Source of the DNA: DATFVB01 sp963714035
GTDB taxonomy: Bacteria > Acidobacteriota > Thermoanaerobaculia > UBA5066 > DATFVB01
Direction of reading: 5' to 3'
DNA: 64,000 nt
Assembly: GCA_963714035.1 (NCBI GenBank)
Contig: OY970224.1
Span: 1,922,001 to 1,986,000 of the forward strand
Below are positions 43,336-51,486 of this stretch, in pieces. Made by a program: the position numbers and the translations under genes. The first letter of the stretch is position 1, and every line of letters starts with the position of its first letter. The notes below the pieces were generated by a model. It was not told where the DNA came from. It worked only from the letters and a program-made list of their open reading frames with translations, and made no database searches.

Positions 43336-44262
43336 GAACCGCGCCGCGTGCCACCGCGCGATCTCGAGCATCGCGTTCCGCCAGTACGGCCAGTCGTGGA
43401 TTCCCGGCTCGAGACGCGCCGTCGCTCGGATTCCGTGGCGATTCAGGAGATCGGCGTACTGCGCCGCGACGTGGTCGAGCCGGTACTTGTCCTCCGTGCC
43501 CGCGAGGAGGAACACGTCGAAGGGAACCGCCCACTTCTCCCGGGAGGTGGCGATCTTCCAGACGTCGTTCTCGGCGAGCGAATTGTCGCTGCGGGAATTC
43601 CCGAAGGCCCGGTGGAGCTGCCAGCGAGCAATGAAGAAGACCTTCTGGACGTCGTCCCATTCCATCGGGATGACCGCCGCCGAAAGGCCGGAGACCGATC
43701 CGTAGCTCTCCGGATGCCGCAGGGCGATCTTGACGGCGCCGTAGCCGCCCATCGAGATCCCCGTGATTCCCCGGTTCCGGAGGCCCGGCGCGACGCGATA
43801 CGAGGCCTCGATCTCGCGCCGCAGGTCCCCGGTGATCCAGTCCTCGTAGCGGCGCCGGCCGTCGTGCGAGTTCGAGAACCAGCCCCCATCTCCTTCGGGG
43901 CAGATCAGGATGAACTCGCCGAGCGTGCCCGCGCGCATCGCGGCGTCGAGTCGGGCGATGACGCCGTTCTTCCCGAGGACCCGGTCGTCGCCGAAAGCGT
44001 CGTGCAGGAAATAGAGCACGGGATAGCGGCGGTTCCCGGCGGAATAGGACGGAGGAAGGAACACCGAATAGGTCCCCCCGTTCGGGAGATCGCCCGTCGG
44101 CGAGTGCCGCCGCGGAAAATCGATAGCGGCGACGGCGCGGAACGCCGTGGAGCCGACGGCGCAGAACGCCGCGGGGGAGACGGCGCGGAACGCTGCGAGG
44201 GACGCTACGGAGACGCAGAGCGCGGCGGCGAAGCAGGCGAGTGGAAGAACGCGCCGGAGCAC
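43321..44262 (-). CDS. Secreted esterase (esterase D/putative esterase fold)
   Basis: The protein has 313 residues from a GTG. A signal peptide (about 1-24) is followed by an Ala/Phe/Arg/Val-rich segment (about 24-46) built from three copies of a 24-27 bp DNA repeat. The catalytic domain has YPVLYFLHDAFGDD, nucleophile elbow GISMGG, and the final histidine in GIHDWPYWR, the pattern of the S-formylglutathione hydrolase/feruloyl esterase family. TAACAT lies 6 nt before the GTG, so the transcript is probably leaderless. Confidence 0.87.
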   Translation of the reverse strand: MLRRVLPLACFAAALCVSVASLAAFRAVSPAAFCAVGSTAFRAVAAIDFPRRHSPTGDLPNGGTYSVFLPPSYSAGNRRYPVLYFLHDAFGDDRVLGKNGVIARLDAAMRAGTLGEFILICPEGDGGWFSNSHDGRRRYEDWITGDLRREIEASYRVAPGLRNRGITGISMGGYGAVKIALRHPESYGSVSGLSAAVIPMEWDDVQKVFFIARWQLHRAFGNSRSDNSLAENDVWKIATSREKWAVPFDVFLLAGTEDKYRLDHVAAQYADLLNRHGIRATARLEPGIHDWPYWRNAMLEIARWHAARFAAAR

Positions 44263-44299
44263 CCGGCGATGTTAGCGGAATGCCGCGGGACGAGGAGGT

Positions 44300-44527
44300 T
44301 CAGCGCCGCGCTTCGATGGCGGGCCGGGTCGGGGCGGCGGTCCGCGGAGAATCCGGGGCGCCCTTGGCGAGAAGGGTCGCAGCCAGCATTCCCGCGGCGA
44401 CCAGCAGAACGAAGAGCAGGATTTCGCCAGCCCGGCGGCGAAAGAAAGACTCGGGAATCGAATGGAAGACGAGAGGTCTGCCGTCCTTCAGATGAAACCT
44501 TGCGGCACGGAGACCCGAATCCTGCAT
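44300..44527 (-). CDS. Small single-pass membrane protein, unknown
   Basis: The protein has 75 residues from the ATG at 44527. A charged N-terminus (FHLKDGRPLVFHSIPESFFRRR) is followed by one transmembrane helix (about 35-58) and a short Pro/Ala tail. The frame has coding-like composition but no known family. An ATG at 44551 would add 8 residues. Confidence 0.45.
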   Translation of the reverse strand: MQDSGLRAARFHLKDGRPLVFHSIPESFFRRRAGEILLFVLLVAAGMLAATLLAKGAPDSPRTAAPTRPAIEARR

Positions 44528-44599
44528 TTGTCCACCTTCAGGGCGCTGCAATCGACGTGCCCCGACTGTCTACGGAACGAGACGCCAGAGCGTCGTGTT

Positions 44600-45352
44600 T
44601 CAGGGAGGAGGCGTCAGCGCCCCCTCGTCGATCGTATCGGAAACCTGCACGTTTTCGAACCGGATCTCGGCAGGCTTGCCCGCCAACGGCTTCGAAAGAG
44701 ACAATTCGATTCCGCCGAGCTTCTGCCAGTCCTTCCAGGTAACTTCGGTCGGAGGATCGTTCCCTCCGTTCAGCACGAACTTCCAGCGGTCGAGAAGATG
44801 CGTCGAGCGGTCGATGTCCATCCAGTAGACGTCTTTCGGCGTCAATCCGACATCGGCAAAAGACAGCTTGATCTCGTCGCACGGATTCCCGTGAGTGCCG
44901 ACGACCTCGCCGACGTACTGCAGCGTCACCCCCGGATCAAAGATCTTCCACGGGGCCAGAAGCCAGTAGCTGTCGTTGATGAAGCGGCCGTATCCCCGCT
45001 CGAGCCCCTTCGCGCGGGCATCCCCTTCGGTCTTCGCGCCGTTGACCCAGTAATCGCCGTCCTTCGTGTTCACGTTGAAATAGGCCTTCCACGGAACGCC
45101 GTCCTTGTCTTCCCCTTCGACGCGGTAGCGGCCGGTCCACCGGTCCCACCAGTGGGAGAACGAGGCGACCTTCTTGCCGTCGCGGACGACCGTGAAATCG
45201 AACCGGAGCCAGCGGGCATGGTCCCACCCCGCCTGCCCCCCCATCGCGTCGATCATCGCGTGGCCGACCTGGTCGGCGCGCGGGTCGTTGGCGGCGAAAA
45301 CCGGGGAGGCCAGCATGGCCAGGAGGGCGAGCAGCGGCCGAAGCCGTTTCAT
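44600..45352 (-). CDS. Secreted protein of unknown function, LolA/outer-membrane-lipoprotein-sorting-like
   Basis: The protein has 250 residues from the ATG at 45352; longer frames are shadows of the opposite-strand genes. A signal peptide ends at VFAAN (about 21). The beta-rich mature part (WLRFDFTVVRDGKKVASF, then YRVEGEDKDGVPW, then YWMDIDRSTHLLDRWKF) suggests an unclosed barrel like LolA, but this is a guess from pattern. A TACAAT box lies 6 nt before the ATG. It is divergent from the gene at 45407. Confidence 0.7.
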   Translation of the reverse strand: MKRLRPLLALLAMLASPVFAANDPRADQVGHAMIDAMGGQAGWDHARWLRFDFTVVRDGKKVASFSHWWDRWTGRYRVEGEDKDGVPWKAYFNVNTKDGDYWVNGAKTEGDARAKGLERGYGRFINDSYWLLAPWKIFDPGVTLQYVGEVVGTHGNPCDEIKLSFADVGLTPKDVYWMDIDRSTHLLDRWKFVLNGGNDPPTEVTWKDWQKLGGIELSLSKPLAGKPAEIRFENVQVSDTIDEGALTPPP

Positions 45353-45358
45353 AGACCG

Positions 45359-45400
45359 ATTGTACGGCCGGGAATGCGAAAAAAGACTGCGTGCTAAGAT
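45359..45400. promoter_or_regulatory. Divergent pair of leaderless promoters
   Basis: TACAAT on the minus strand (45359-45364) serves the gene at 45352, and TAAGAT on the plus strand (45395-45400) serves the gene at 45407. Each box lies exactly 6 nt from its start codon. Only 54 bp separate the two genes. Confidence 0.6.
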
Positions 45401-45406
45401 TTTTTC

Positions 45407-45904
45407 GTGCCCGAATCGACGAAGCTGTCCTCCGAGCTCGTCCGGCTCCTCGGGGAGGACGGATTTCGGGCGCGCCGGAAGCTCGCCATTCCTCTCCTGA
45501 CGTGCGACCCCGAGGGGATCCCGCGCGCGGCCGTTCTCGCCTTCTCGGAGGTCCGCGCCCTTTCGCCGCGCCGGATGGCGGTCGCGGTTTCCAGCGGTTC
45601 CCGGACCGAGGCGAACCTCATTCGCCGCCCCGGAGCGACCCTTTTGCTCCTCGACGCGGGCATGTCCGTCTCGATCCGCTGCGAGGCGGGCAAGGCGCGC
45701 GTCTCGGCCGCCCGCCCCGACCGCAGGATCTTTCCGCTCCGCGTCGTCGGCGTGAAAGAAGACGAGCCCCTCCCGGGCGAGCAGAACGTCGCGATCGCGA
45801 GCGGCCCGCGTTTCGCGGGTTCGCACGCCGATGACCTGTTCCTTCCCGCTCTCTTCGACGAGCTCGCCGTTCCGGCCGGCCGGGACGAGTGGATTCGAAA
45901 GTGA
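45407..45904 (+). CDS. PNPOx-like split-barrel protein
   Basis: The protein has 165 residues from a GTG. The pattern ARRKLAIPLLTCDPEGIPRAAV, then RMAVAVSSGSRTEANLIRRPGATLLLL, then SIRCEAGKARV, fits the flavin- or haem-binding split barrel of the pyridoxamine-phosphate oxidase superfamily. The specific cofactor and reaction cannot be told. The stop overlaps the SDR gene start by 4 nt (GTGA), so the two are probably cotranslated. Confidence 0.65.
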   Translation: MPESTKLSSELVRLLGEDGFRARRKLAIPLLTCDPEGIPRAAVLAFSEVRALSPRRMAVAVSSGSRTEANLIRRPGATLLLLDAGMSVSIRCEAGKARVSAARPDRRIFPLRVVGVKEDEPLPGEQNVAIASGPRFAGSHADDLFLPALFDELAVPAGRDEWIRK

Positions 45905-46674
45905 CGGTCCCGAAGCGGCCCGGAGAAACCGGCGAGGAGGCCGCGGGACGCTTTTCCGGCAAGCATGCCCTCGTCACCGGCGCCGGCCGCGGAATCGGCC
46001 GCGCGGTCGCGCTCGCCTTCGCGGCCGAGGGCGCCCGCGTCTCCGTCCTGGCCCGCACCGCGGAAGACCTCCGCGTCCTCGAGCAGGCCGGGGTGCCGCT
46101 CGCCGGCGAAATCCGTTCCCTCCCGACGGACGTCTCGGACCGCCGGGCGGTCGACGCGGCCGTCGACGCCTGCGTCTCGGAGCGCGGCCCCGTCGAGATC
46201 CTCGTCAACAACGCGGGCATGTTCCTGTGGAAGCGCTTCCTCGATCTCTCTCCCGACGAATGGGAACGGGTGATCGCGACGAACCTCACTTCCGCGTACA
46301 ACCTCTGCCGGACGGTCGTCCCCGGAATGGTCGCGCGCGCGTCGGGAAGGATCGTGAACGTCTCCTCGATTCACGGGCTTCACGGCGACGCGAACCTGAC
46401 CGCGCACTGCGCCGCGAAGTTCGGCCTGGTCGGATTCACGCAGTCCCTCGCGCGCGAGCTGCGTGAGCACAACGTGACCGTCAACGCCGTCTGCCCGGGC
46501 ACGACCGACAACCGCGAGCCGGACGAGGCCCCGCGCGCGTCGCCGCTCGCGCAGAAGCTGCGGCCGCGCGACGTGGCTTCCGCCGTTCTCTGGCTCTCCT
46601 CCGACGACGCGGCGGGAATCACCGGGGCGGCGATCGAGATCTACGGCGGCACGCACATCAGAATTCAGCCGTAG
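45901..46674 (+). CDS. Short-chain dehydrogenase/reductase with substituted catalytic Tyr
   Basis: The protein has 257 residues from the GTG at 45901; a GTG at 45889 is possible. The Rossmann motif is VTGAGRGIG, then NNAG and VNVSSIHG with the catalytic Ser. The usual YxxxK is HCAAK here: the Tyr is replaced by His, while the Lys remains. The C-terminus (GAAIEIYGGTHI) is typical of the family. Because Tyr is the acid-base, activity may be altered or lost. It overlaps the split-barrel gene upstream. Confidence 0.85.
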   Translation: MTVPKRPGETGEEAAGRFSGKHALVTGAGRGIGRAVALAFAAEGARVSVLARTAEDLRVLEQAGVPLAGEIRSLPTDVSDRRAVDAAVDACVSERGPVEILVNNAGMFLWKRFLDLSPDEWERVIATNLTSAYNLCRTVVPGMVARASGRIVNVSSIHGLHGDANLTAHCAAKFGLVGFTQSLARELREHNVTVNAVCPGTTDNREPDEAPRASPLAQKLRPRDVASAVLWLSSDDAAGITGAAIEIYGGTHIRIQP

Positions 46675-46695
46675 CCCGGCGCACGCGGGTTCCCC

Positions 46696-47295
46696 TCAGA
46701 CCCATGCGCGAAGCGCTTCGTCGAGCCCTTGCGACGTCTCGAAGAGGAGCGTCTGCATCCCGAGAGCGGACGCGGGCTCGAGGTTCGGAGCCCGGTCGTC
46801 GATCATGAGCGACTCCGCGGGATGGGCTCCCGCGATCTCGAGGGCAAGCCGGTAGATCGCCGGCTCCGGCTTGCGGAGGCCGAGGTAGCACGAGGACAGA
46901 AACCCGTCGAACCGATCGCGCAGCCCGAAGGTCTCGATCCGATAATCGTTCATCTCCCGCGACTCGTTGTTCAGCGCAAAGCACCGGACGGAATGGTCCC
47001 TTCGAAAGTCGGCCAGCACGTCGAGCGCGTGTCCGAGCGGCCGCGAGCAGGAGCGAATGAAGCCGACGAACTCTTCCCGTGAAACGGTCTTCGGGGAAGC
47101 GATCGCGAAGACCGTTCGATCCAGGTACTCGTCGAGGGTCAGGCGCCCCCTTTCGAAAAGATCCACGGCGGTCGCGTGAAGCCGCTCGAAAGCGTCGAGG
47201 TCGAGCGCGAACGTATCGCACGCGGACCGGCGCTCCTCCCGGTCCCAGGCGTTGGTGAGGAAGCATCCCCCGAGGTCGCAAAAGAGGGTTTTCAG
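46696..47295 (-). CDS. HAD-superfamily hydrolase, probable CTG start
   Basis: An ATG at 47166 would give 156 residues and omit the nucleophile. Reading further upstream gives KTLFCDLGGCFLTNAW, a good HAD motif I (Asp nucleophile). No ATG/GTG/TTG precedes it, but a CTG at 47295 overlaps the TGA of the upstream GDSL gene as CTGA, the same 4-nt coupling seen throughout the window. The product is then 199 residues: motif II near CFALNNES, Lys in LRKPEPAIY, and motif III MIDDRAPN. This resembles haloacid-dehalogenase-like phosphatases of the YihX type. Confidence 0.7.
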   Translation of the reverse strand: MKTLFCDLGGCFLTNAWDREERRSACDTFALDLDAFERLHATAVDLFERGRLTLDEYLDRTVFAIASPKTVSREEFVGFIRSCSRPLGHALDVLADFRRDHSVRCFALNNESREMNDYRIETFGLRDRFDGFLSSCYLGLRKPEPAIYRLALEIAGAHPAESLMIDDRAPNLEPASALGMQTLLFETSQGLDEALRAWV

Positions 47296-48071
47296 AGGAC
47301 TTCTCTGACCCGTTCCGCGATCAATCGATACCCCTCCTCGTTCGGATGGAAATGATCGCGCGAGAGGCGATCGGGATGGCCGTCGAACAGATCGAACGTG
47401 GGGACCGTCCGGACCTCATGCGAGAGGGCGATCTTTTCCGCAGAGGCGTTCCAGTCGACGATCATCGGCGATCCCGCCGCCCCCAGCTCGGCGTCGGAGA
47501 ACGGGTTGTAGAGGAGGAGCAGCACGATCCGGCCCGTCGGGTTCGCGGCGCGGAGCTCGCCGAGGATCGCGTCCAGGTTCGACTCGAACGTCCTCCGCGC
47601 GCGCCCGAGCGCCTCGAGCGGAGACTCCGAGCTCGCGCGGCCGACCGCATGCGACAGATCGTTGCCTCCGATCGACAGGAAGATCGCGTCGGCGGCGCCG
47701 GCCAGGCGCCGGGGCTCCGGATGGCCGAGGATCTCGCGCAGCCCCGTCGTTTCGAGCCCCTCGATCGCGAGGTTCTCCACGCGGAATCCGGGATTCCGCT
47801 TCCGAAGCTCCTCCGCCGCGTCGTCGACGTAGCCGGAGCCGGGCGCGGCGCCCGTCCCCCGCGTCAGGGAGTCGCCGAGAGCGAAGAGCAGGAATTCGCC
47901 GGCGCGTTTCGGGGCGATGGCCGCAGGGGCGGCGACCGGCACCGCCGCGCCGCGCGGAGGAGCGAGCGCCGCCACGAAGCCCCAGGCGAGGAGCGCGGCG
48001 GCGGGGATCGAGGCGACGAGCGGGCCCGTTCTCCAGAAGGACCGCGCGGGCCTGGTCGGGGTGCCGTTCAT
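47292..48071 (-). CDS. SGNH/GDSL-family hydrolase, membrane-anchored
   Basis: The protein has 259 residues. One hydrophobic helix (about 12-35) anchors it. The SGNH blocks are present: FALGDSLTRGTG (Ser), then a Gly in the following region, ISIGGNDLSH (Asn), and the final HPNEEGY (Asp/His dyad DHFHPN). It hydrolyses ester substrates outside the membrane. It is divergent from the ABC exporter at 48092 with only 20 bp between the two start codons, and it overlaps the HAD gene downstream. Confidence 0.88.
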   Translation of the reverse strand: MNGTPTRPARSFWRTGPLVASIPAAALLAWGFVAALAPPRGAAVPVAAPAAIAPKRAGEFLLFALGDSLTRGTGAAPGSGYVDDAAEELRKRNPGFRVENLAIEGLETTGLREILGHPEPRRLAGAADAIFLSIGGNDLSHAVGRASSESPLEALGRARRTFESNLDAILGELRAANPTGRIVLLLLYNPFSDAELGAAGSPMIVDWNASAEKIALSHEVRTVPTFDLFDGHPDRLSRDHFHPNEEGYRLIAERVREVL

Positions 48072-48079
48072 GCGGCGAT

Positions 48080-48085
48080 TAAGAT
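48080..48085 (+). promoter_or_regulatory. -10 box of the ABC exporter operon
   Basis: TAAGAT ends 6 nt before the GTG at 48092. On the other strand TATCTT overlaps it and lies 9 nt before the GDSL gene start, so the two promoters share the same bases. Confidence 0.55.
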
Positions 48086-48091
48086 ACCCCG

Positions 48092-49000
48092 GTGACCGTC
48101 CTCGCCGCGCGAAATCTCACGAAGCGACTCGGAGGCCGTGAAGTCGTCTCCGACGTCTCGTTCACGCTCGACGACGGAGAGATCCTCGGGTTCCTCGGGC
48201 CCAACGGCGCCGGCAAGACGACGACGATCCGGATGCTCACCGGTCTGATCCGGCCCGACGCCGGGAGCGTCGAGATCGCGGGCTTCGACGTCCGGCGCGA
48301 TTTCGAGAACGCGATGCGCCACGTCGGCGCGATCGTCGAGAGCCCCGATCTCTACGGCGAGCTCTCCGGACGCGAGAACCTCGAGCTCTTCGCCCGCATG
48401 ATCGCCCCCGAAGCGGGCCGGAGAGTTCCGGAGCTCGCCGCGCTCGTCGCCCTGGAGGGGCGGCTCGACGACCGCGTGTCGACCTACTCGCTCGGCATGC
48501 GGCAGCGCCTCGGCCTCGCGCAGGCGCTTCTCGGCGAGCCGCGCGTCCTCATCCTCGACGAACCGGCCAACGGGCTCGATCCCGCGGGCATCCGCGAAAT
48601 GCGGGAGCTCCTGCGGTCCCTCGCGCGCGAGCGAGGGCTGGCGATCTTCCTCTCGAGCCATCTCCTCTCGGAGGTCGAGCAGACGTGCGACCGCGTCGCG
48701 ATCCTGCACCGGGGGAAGATCCTCGCGCTCGACGCCGTGGAGCGGCTTCTCGCGTCGCGGGCGCGCGTCCGTTTCCGGACGTCGATCCCGAAGGCCGCCC
48801 TTGCGGCCCTCCGGCGTCACGCCGCCGGCGAGCCGGAGATCGAGGGCGACGCCTTCGTCCTCGCCGACGTCGCCGAGGACGAAGTTCCGCGCGCGCTCAC
48901 GACGCTCTCCGCGGAGGGAATCCCGATTTTCGAGGTGATCCGCGAGCGGCCGGCGCTCGAGGACCTCTTTCTCGAGCTGACGCACGGGGAGACGGTGTGA
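48092..49000 (+). CDS. ABC transporter ATP-binding protein
   Basis: The protein has 302 residues from a GTG. It has Walker A GPNGAGKTT, Q-loop region HVGAIVESPDLY, signature LGMRQRLGLAQ, Walker B VLILDEPANGLDPAG and the H-loop in FLSSHLL. About 75 C-terminal residues form the extension usual for ABC-2 type (CcmA/NatA-like) ATPases. It overlaps the permease start by 4 nt (GTGA). The pair should form a drug, lipid or sodium exporter. Confidence 0.93.
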   Translation: MTVLAARNLTKRLGGREVVSDVSFTLDDGEILGFLGPNGAGKTTTIRMLTGLIRPDAGSVEIAGFDVRRDFENAMRHVGAIVESPDLYGELSGRENLELFARMIAPEAGRRVPELAALVALEGRLDDRVSTYSLGMRQRLGLAQALLGEPRVLILDEPANGLDPAGIREMRELLRSLARERGLAIFLSSHLLSEVEQTCDRVAILHRGKILALDAVERLLASRARVRFRTSIPKAALAALRRHAAGEPEIEGDAFVLADVAEDEVPRALTTLSAEGIPIFEVIRERPALEDLFLELTHGETV

Positions 49001-49983
49001 TCCGGGTCCTCACCGAGAACGAGATGCTGAAGATCTTCCGCCGGAAGCGGTTCCGCGTCGTCGTCCTCATCCTCGTCTGCCTCACCGCGCTCTTCGTCTA
49101 CGGCAACTGGCGCTCGCGAATCCGCGACGAGTCGAGGCACGGGCCCCGCGACTGGCGCGCCGAGACGCAGCACCGGATCGTCGAGATGCAGAATCAGCTC
49201 CGCAGCCGGCAGCTTCCCGACTCCTACCGCCGCTGGATGACGTTCGAGACGACCCGGCTCCAGTACTCGCTCGATCACGGCTTCGACCCGAACGCGCTCA
49301 CGGGCCCGTCCTTCTCGCGCCATTTCATCGTGGCCGCGTCCTTTCTGCTGCTTCCGCTGCTCGTGACACTCTTCGCGTCCGACCTCGTCTCGTCCGAGCT
49401 CGCGGAGGGGACGATCAAGCTCCTGCTCACGCGGCCGGTCCGGCGCGAGCGGGTCCTCGCGTCGAAGACGATCGCGCTCTTCGCGTGCGTCACGCTGACG
49501 GTCGCCCTCGCCGCACTCGTGTCGTACCTCCTCGGCGGGATCGCTTTCGGCTTCCACGGCTGGGGGGCGCCGACCCTGACGGGATTCCGTCCTTCGATTT
49601 CCGGTCTCGACGTCTCGGCGGTGCGGCAGGTCCCGCTCTGGCAGGACGCGCTCCGGGTTTACGGGCTCGGCTGGTTCGCGGCGGTCGTCGTCGGAGCGAT
49701 CTCGCTCCTCCTCTCGATTCTCTTCCGGACGACGGCAGCGGCGATGGGAACGATGCTCTCGGTCCTCATCGCCGGCACGATCCTTCCGCGCTTTGCGACC
49801 GGATGGGACTTCGCGAAGTATCTCTTCCCCACGAACCTGCCCCTTCCCGACTACTACTCGGGCACGCCACCGCCGATCCCCGGAATGACGCTCGGGTCGT
49901 CGGTCGTGAATCTCACCGTGTGGGGCGCCGCCGCGCTCGTCGCGGCGTTCGTGATATTCACGCGCCGCGATGTGCGGGTATAG
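48997..49983 (+). CDS. ABC-2 type permease
   Basis: The protein has 328 residues from the GTG at 48997. The first helix (about 22-36) precedes an extracytoplasmic loop of about 80 residues. Helices then follow at about 108-128, 160-185, 222-248, 250-268 and 300-322. ASDLVSSELAEGTIKLLLTRPVRRERVL is the characteristic ABC-2 membrane loop facing the ATPase. It is translationally coupled to the ATPase. Substrate unknown. Confidence 0.9.
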   Translation: MIRVLTENEMLKIFRRKRFRVVVLILVCLTALFVYGNWRSRIRDESRHGPRDWRAETQHRIVEMQNQLRSRQLPDSYRRWMTFETTRLQYSLDHGFDPNALTGPSFSRHFIVAASFLLLPLLVTLFASDLVSSELAEGTIKLLLTRPVRRERVLASKTIALFACVTLTVALAALVSYLLGGIAFGFHGWGAPTLTGFRPSISGLDVSAVRQVPLWQDALRVYGLGWFAAVVVGAISLLLSILFRTTAAAMGTMLSVLIAGTILPRFATGWDFAKYLFPTNLPLPDYYSGTPPPIPGMTLGSSVVNLTVWGAAALVAAFVIFTRRDVRV

Positions 49984-50121
49984 CGGCGAGGCGATACATC
50001 GAGCCGGACGGGCGCGCGTCTCCCCTCGCCGTATACCCGACAGTGCGGAAATCGAGATCCCCATCATTGGCATTTTTGGCGCCTGGTCGAGTCATATGAC
50101 ATTCCGGCTCACGATCGACTG

Positions 50122-50793
50122 ATGAACGAAGGCGCGCCAGCCACTCCCCGCGACGACGCGCGAGTTTTGCCGCACGCGCCCGACGTCGTTTCGATTCCGG
50201 CGGGGATGCTCGGCGGGCTGGCCGTCGGCCCGTTCGACCTCGGTCGCACGCCGGTGACGAACGCGCAGTACGCCCCTTGCGTTGCCGCCGGGCGTGTGCC
50301 CGAGCCTCCCTGGTGGAACGATCCGGCGTTTCGTTCGGCCCGGCAGCCCGTGGTCGGCATAGCGTGGAATGACGCCGTCGAATACTGCGCGTGGCTCTCC
50401 GAGACGTCCGGGGGGCGATGGCGCCTCCCGACGGAAGCGGAATGGGAATTCTCCGCCTGCGGAGGGCTCCAGGCGCCCCTCACGGCGTGGGGCGACTCGA
50501 TTCCGGAGGGCGAGATCCCGGAGGGCGCGCTCGCCGCGCCATGGGAAGTTGGCCGCGGAACGCCGAACGGATTCGGGCTCCTCGACATGGGCACGATCGT
50601 TCACGAGTGGTGCCTCGACTGGCGGGAGTCCGAGCGCCCCGACCTTCCGCGCCGGCGCGCGAGCCGCGGAGGCTCGTGGCGCCATCGGGTCCGCTGGTCG
50701 GCTCCCTCGGCCCGAAGCAGCCTTCCCCCCGACTACCGATACTCCGACTATGGATTCCGCGTGCTGCGCGAAGCGAGCATCGGCCTCTTGTAA
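50122..50793 (+). CDS. SUMF1/FGE-fold protein lacking the catalytic cysteines
   Basis: The 223-residue protein has the formylglycine-generating-enzyme fold: FDLGRTPVTNAQYAPCV, then WNDAVEYCAWLSE, RLPTEAEWEFSAC, and RGGSWRHRVRWSAPSARSS, ending YSDYGFRV. In true FGE, two cysteines follow GGSW; here there are none. It is therefore unlikely to make formylglycine on sulfatases such as the one at 62306 and may be a binding or iron-dependent relative. A CACGAT box lies 6 nt before the ATG. Its stop codon forms part of the next gene's -10 box. Confidence 0.85.
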   Translation: MNEGAPATPRDDARVLPHAPDVVSIPAGMLGGLAVGPFDLGRTPVTNAQYAPCVAAGRVPEPPWWNDPAFRSARQPVVGIAWNDAVEYCAWLSETSGGRWRLPTEAEWEFSACGGLQAPLTAWGDSIPEGEIPEGALAAPWEVGRGTPNGFGLLDMGTIVHEWCLDWRESERPDLPRRRASRGGSWRHRVRWSAPSARSSLPPDYRYSDYGFRVLREASIGLL

Positions 50794-50796
50794 AAT
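50791..50796 (+). promoter_or_regulatory. -10 box overlapping a stop codon
   Basis: TAAAAT begins with the TAA stop of the SUMF1-like gene and ends 6 nt before the ATG at 50803, so the HAD gene can be transcribed on its own as a leaderless message. Confidence 0.5.
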
Positions 50797-50802
50797 CGCC
50801 GA

Positions 50803-51486
50803 ATGACCGGTTGCCTGATCCTCTTCGACATCGACGGCACGCTCCTTTCCGCGGGCCGGGCGTCGCGCGACGCCCTCCGCGAGGCGTTCGAGAAGACCGG
50901 CGTTCCCGACATGAAGTTCGAGGGATACGACTTCTCCGGAAAGACCGATCCGCAGATCGTGCGCGAGCTCCTCGCGGCGCGGAACACGGCGGCCGCCGGC
51001 GAGATCGTCTCGCGAGTGATCGAGCTGTACCTCGCGGCACTGGAAGCGCGGATCGGCCCCGACGCCGTCGTCGCCAAGCGCGGCGCGGCGGAGCTCCTCG
51101 AGACGCTCGCGGCGCGTCCGGAAGCCACACTCGCCCTGCTGACCGGCAACCACGAGCGGGGGGCGCGGGCGAAGCTCGCGCCGGTCGACTTCAACCGCTA
51201 CTTCCCGTTCGGCGCGTTCGGCAGCGACCACGCCGATCGCTACGAGCTCCCCGCGATCGCGATCGCGCGCGCCCGGGACTGGACCGGCCGCGATTTCCGG
51301 GGAAAACGGGTCGTCGTCGTCGGCGATTCGGTGCACGACGTCGCCTGCGGCCGGGCGGCCGGAGTCAAGGCGATCGCCGTCGCGACCGGGCTGACGCCGC
51401 CCGAGCGTCTCGCGCGGGAGAACCCGGATCATCTGTTCCCGGATTTCGGCGACGCGCGCGCCGTGGCGGAAGCGATCCTCGGATGA
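50803..51486 (+). CDS. HAD-family phosphatase (phosphoglycolate phosphatase-like)
   Basis: The protein has 227 residues. It has motif I LFDIDGTLL, a helical cap (about 20-85), motif II ALLTGNH, the conserved Lys region, and motif III VVVVGDSVHDVACGRAAG. It is a cytoplasmic phosphatase of a small metabolite. The stop overlaps the next gene by 4 nt, linking it to the secreted protein at 51483 and the aldehyde dehydrogenase at 52577. Confidence 0.9.
   Translation: MTGCLILFDIDGTLLSAGRASRDALREAFEKTGVPDMKFEGYDFSGKTDPQIVRELLAARNTAAAGEIVSRVIELYLAALEARIGPDAVVAKRGAAELLETLAARPEATLALLTGNHERGARAKLAPVDFNRYFPFGAFGSDHADRYELPAIAIARARDWTGRDFRGKRVVVVGDSVHDVACGRAAGVKAIAVATGLTPPERLARENPDHLFPDFGDARAVAEAILG

Noticed and set aside
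45394..46656. 420-codon minus frame opposite the split-barrel and SDR genes
   Set aside because: Composition is that of an antisense shadow; both plus-strand genes have clear motifs.
48817..50073. 418-codon minus frame opposite the ABC permease
   Set aside because: Almost only charged residues and no recognisable fold; the plus strand carries a real permease.
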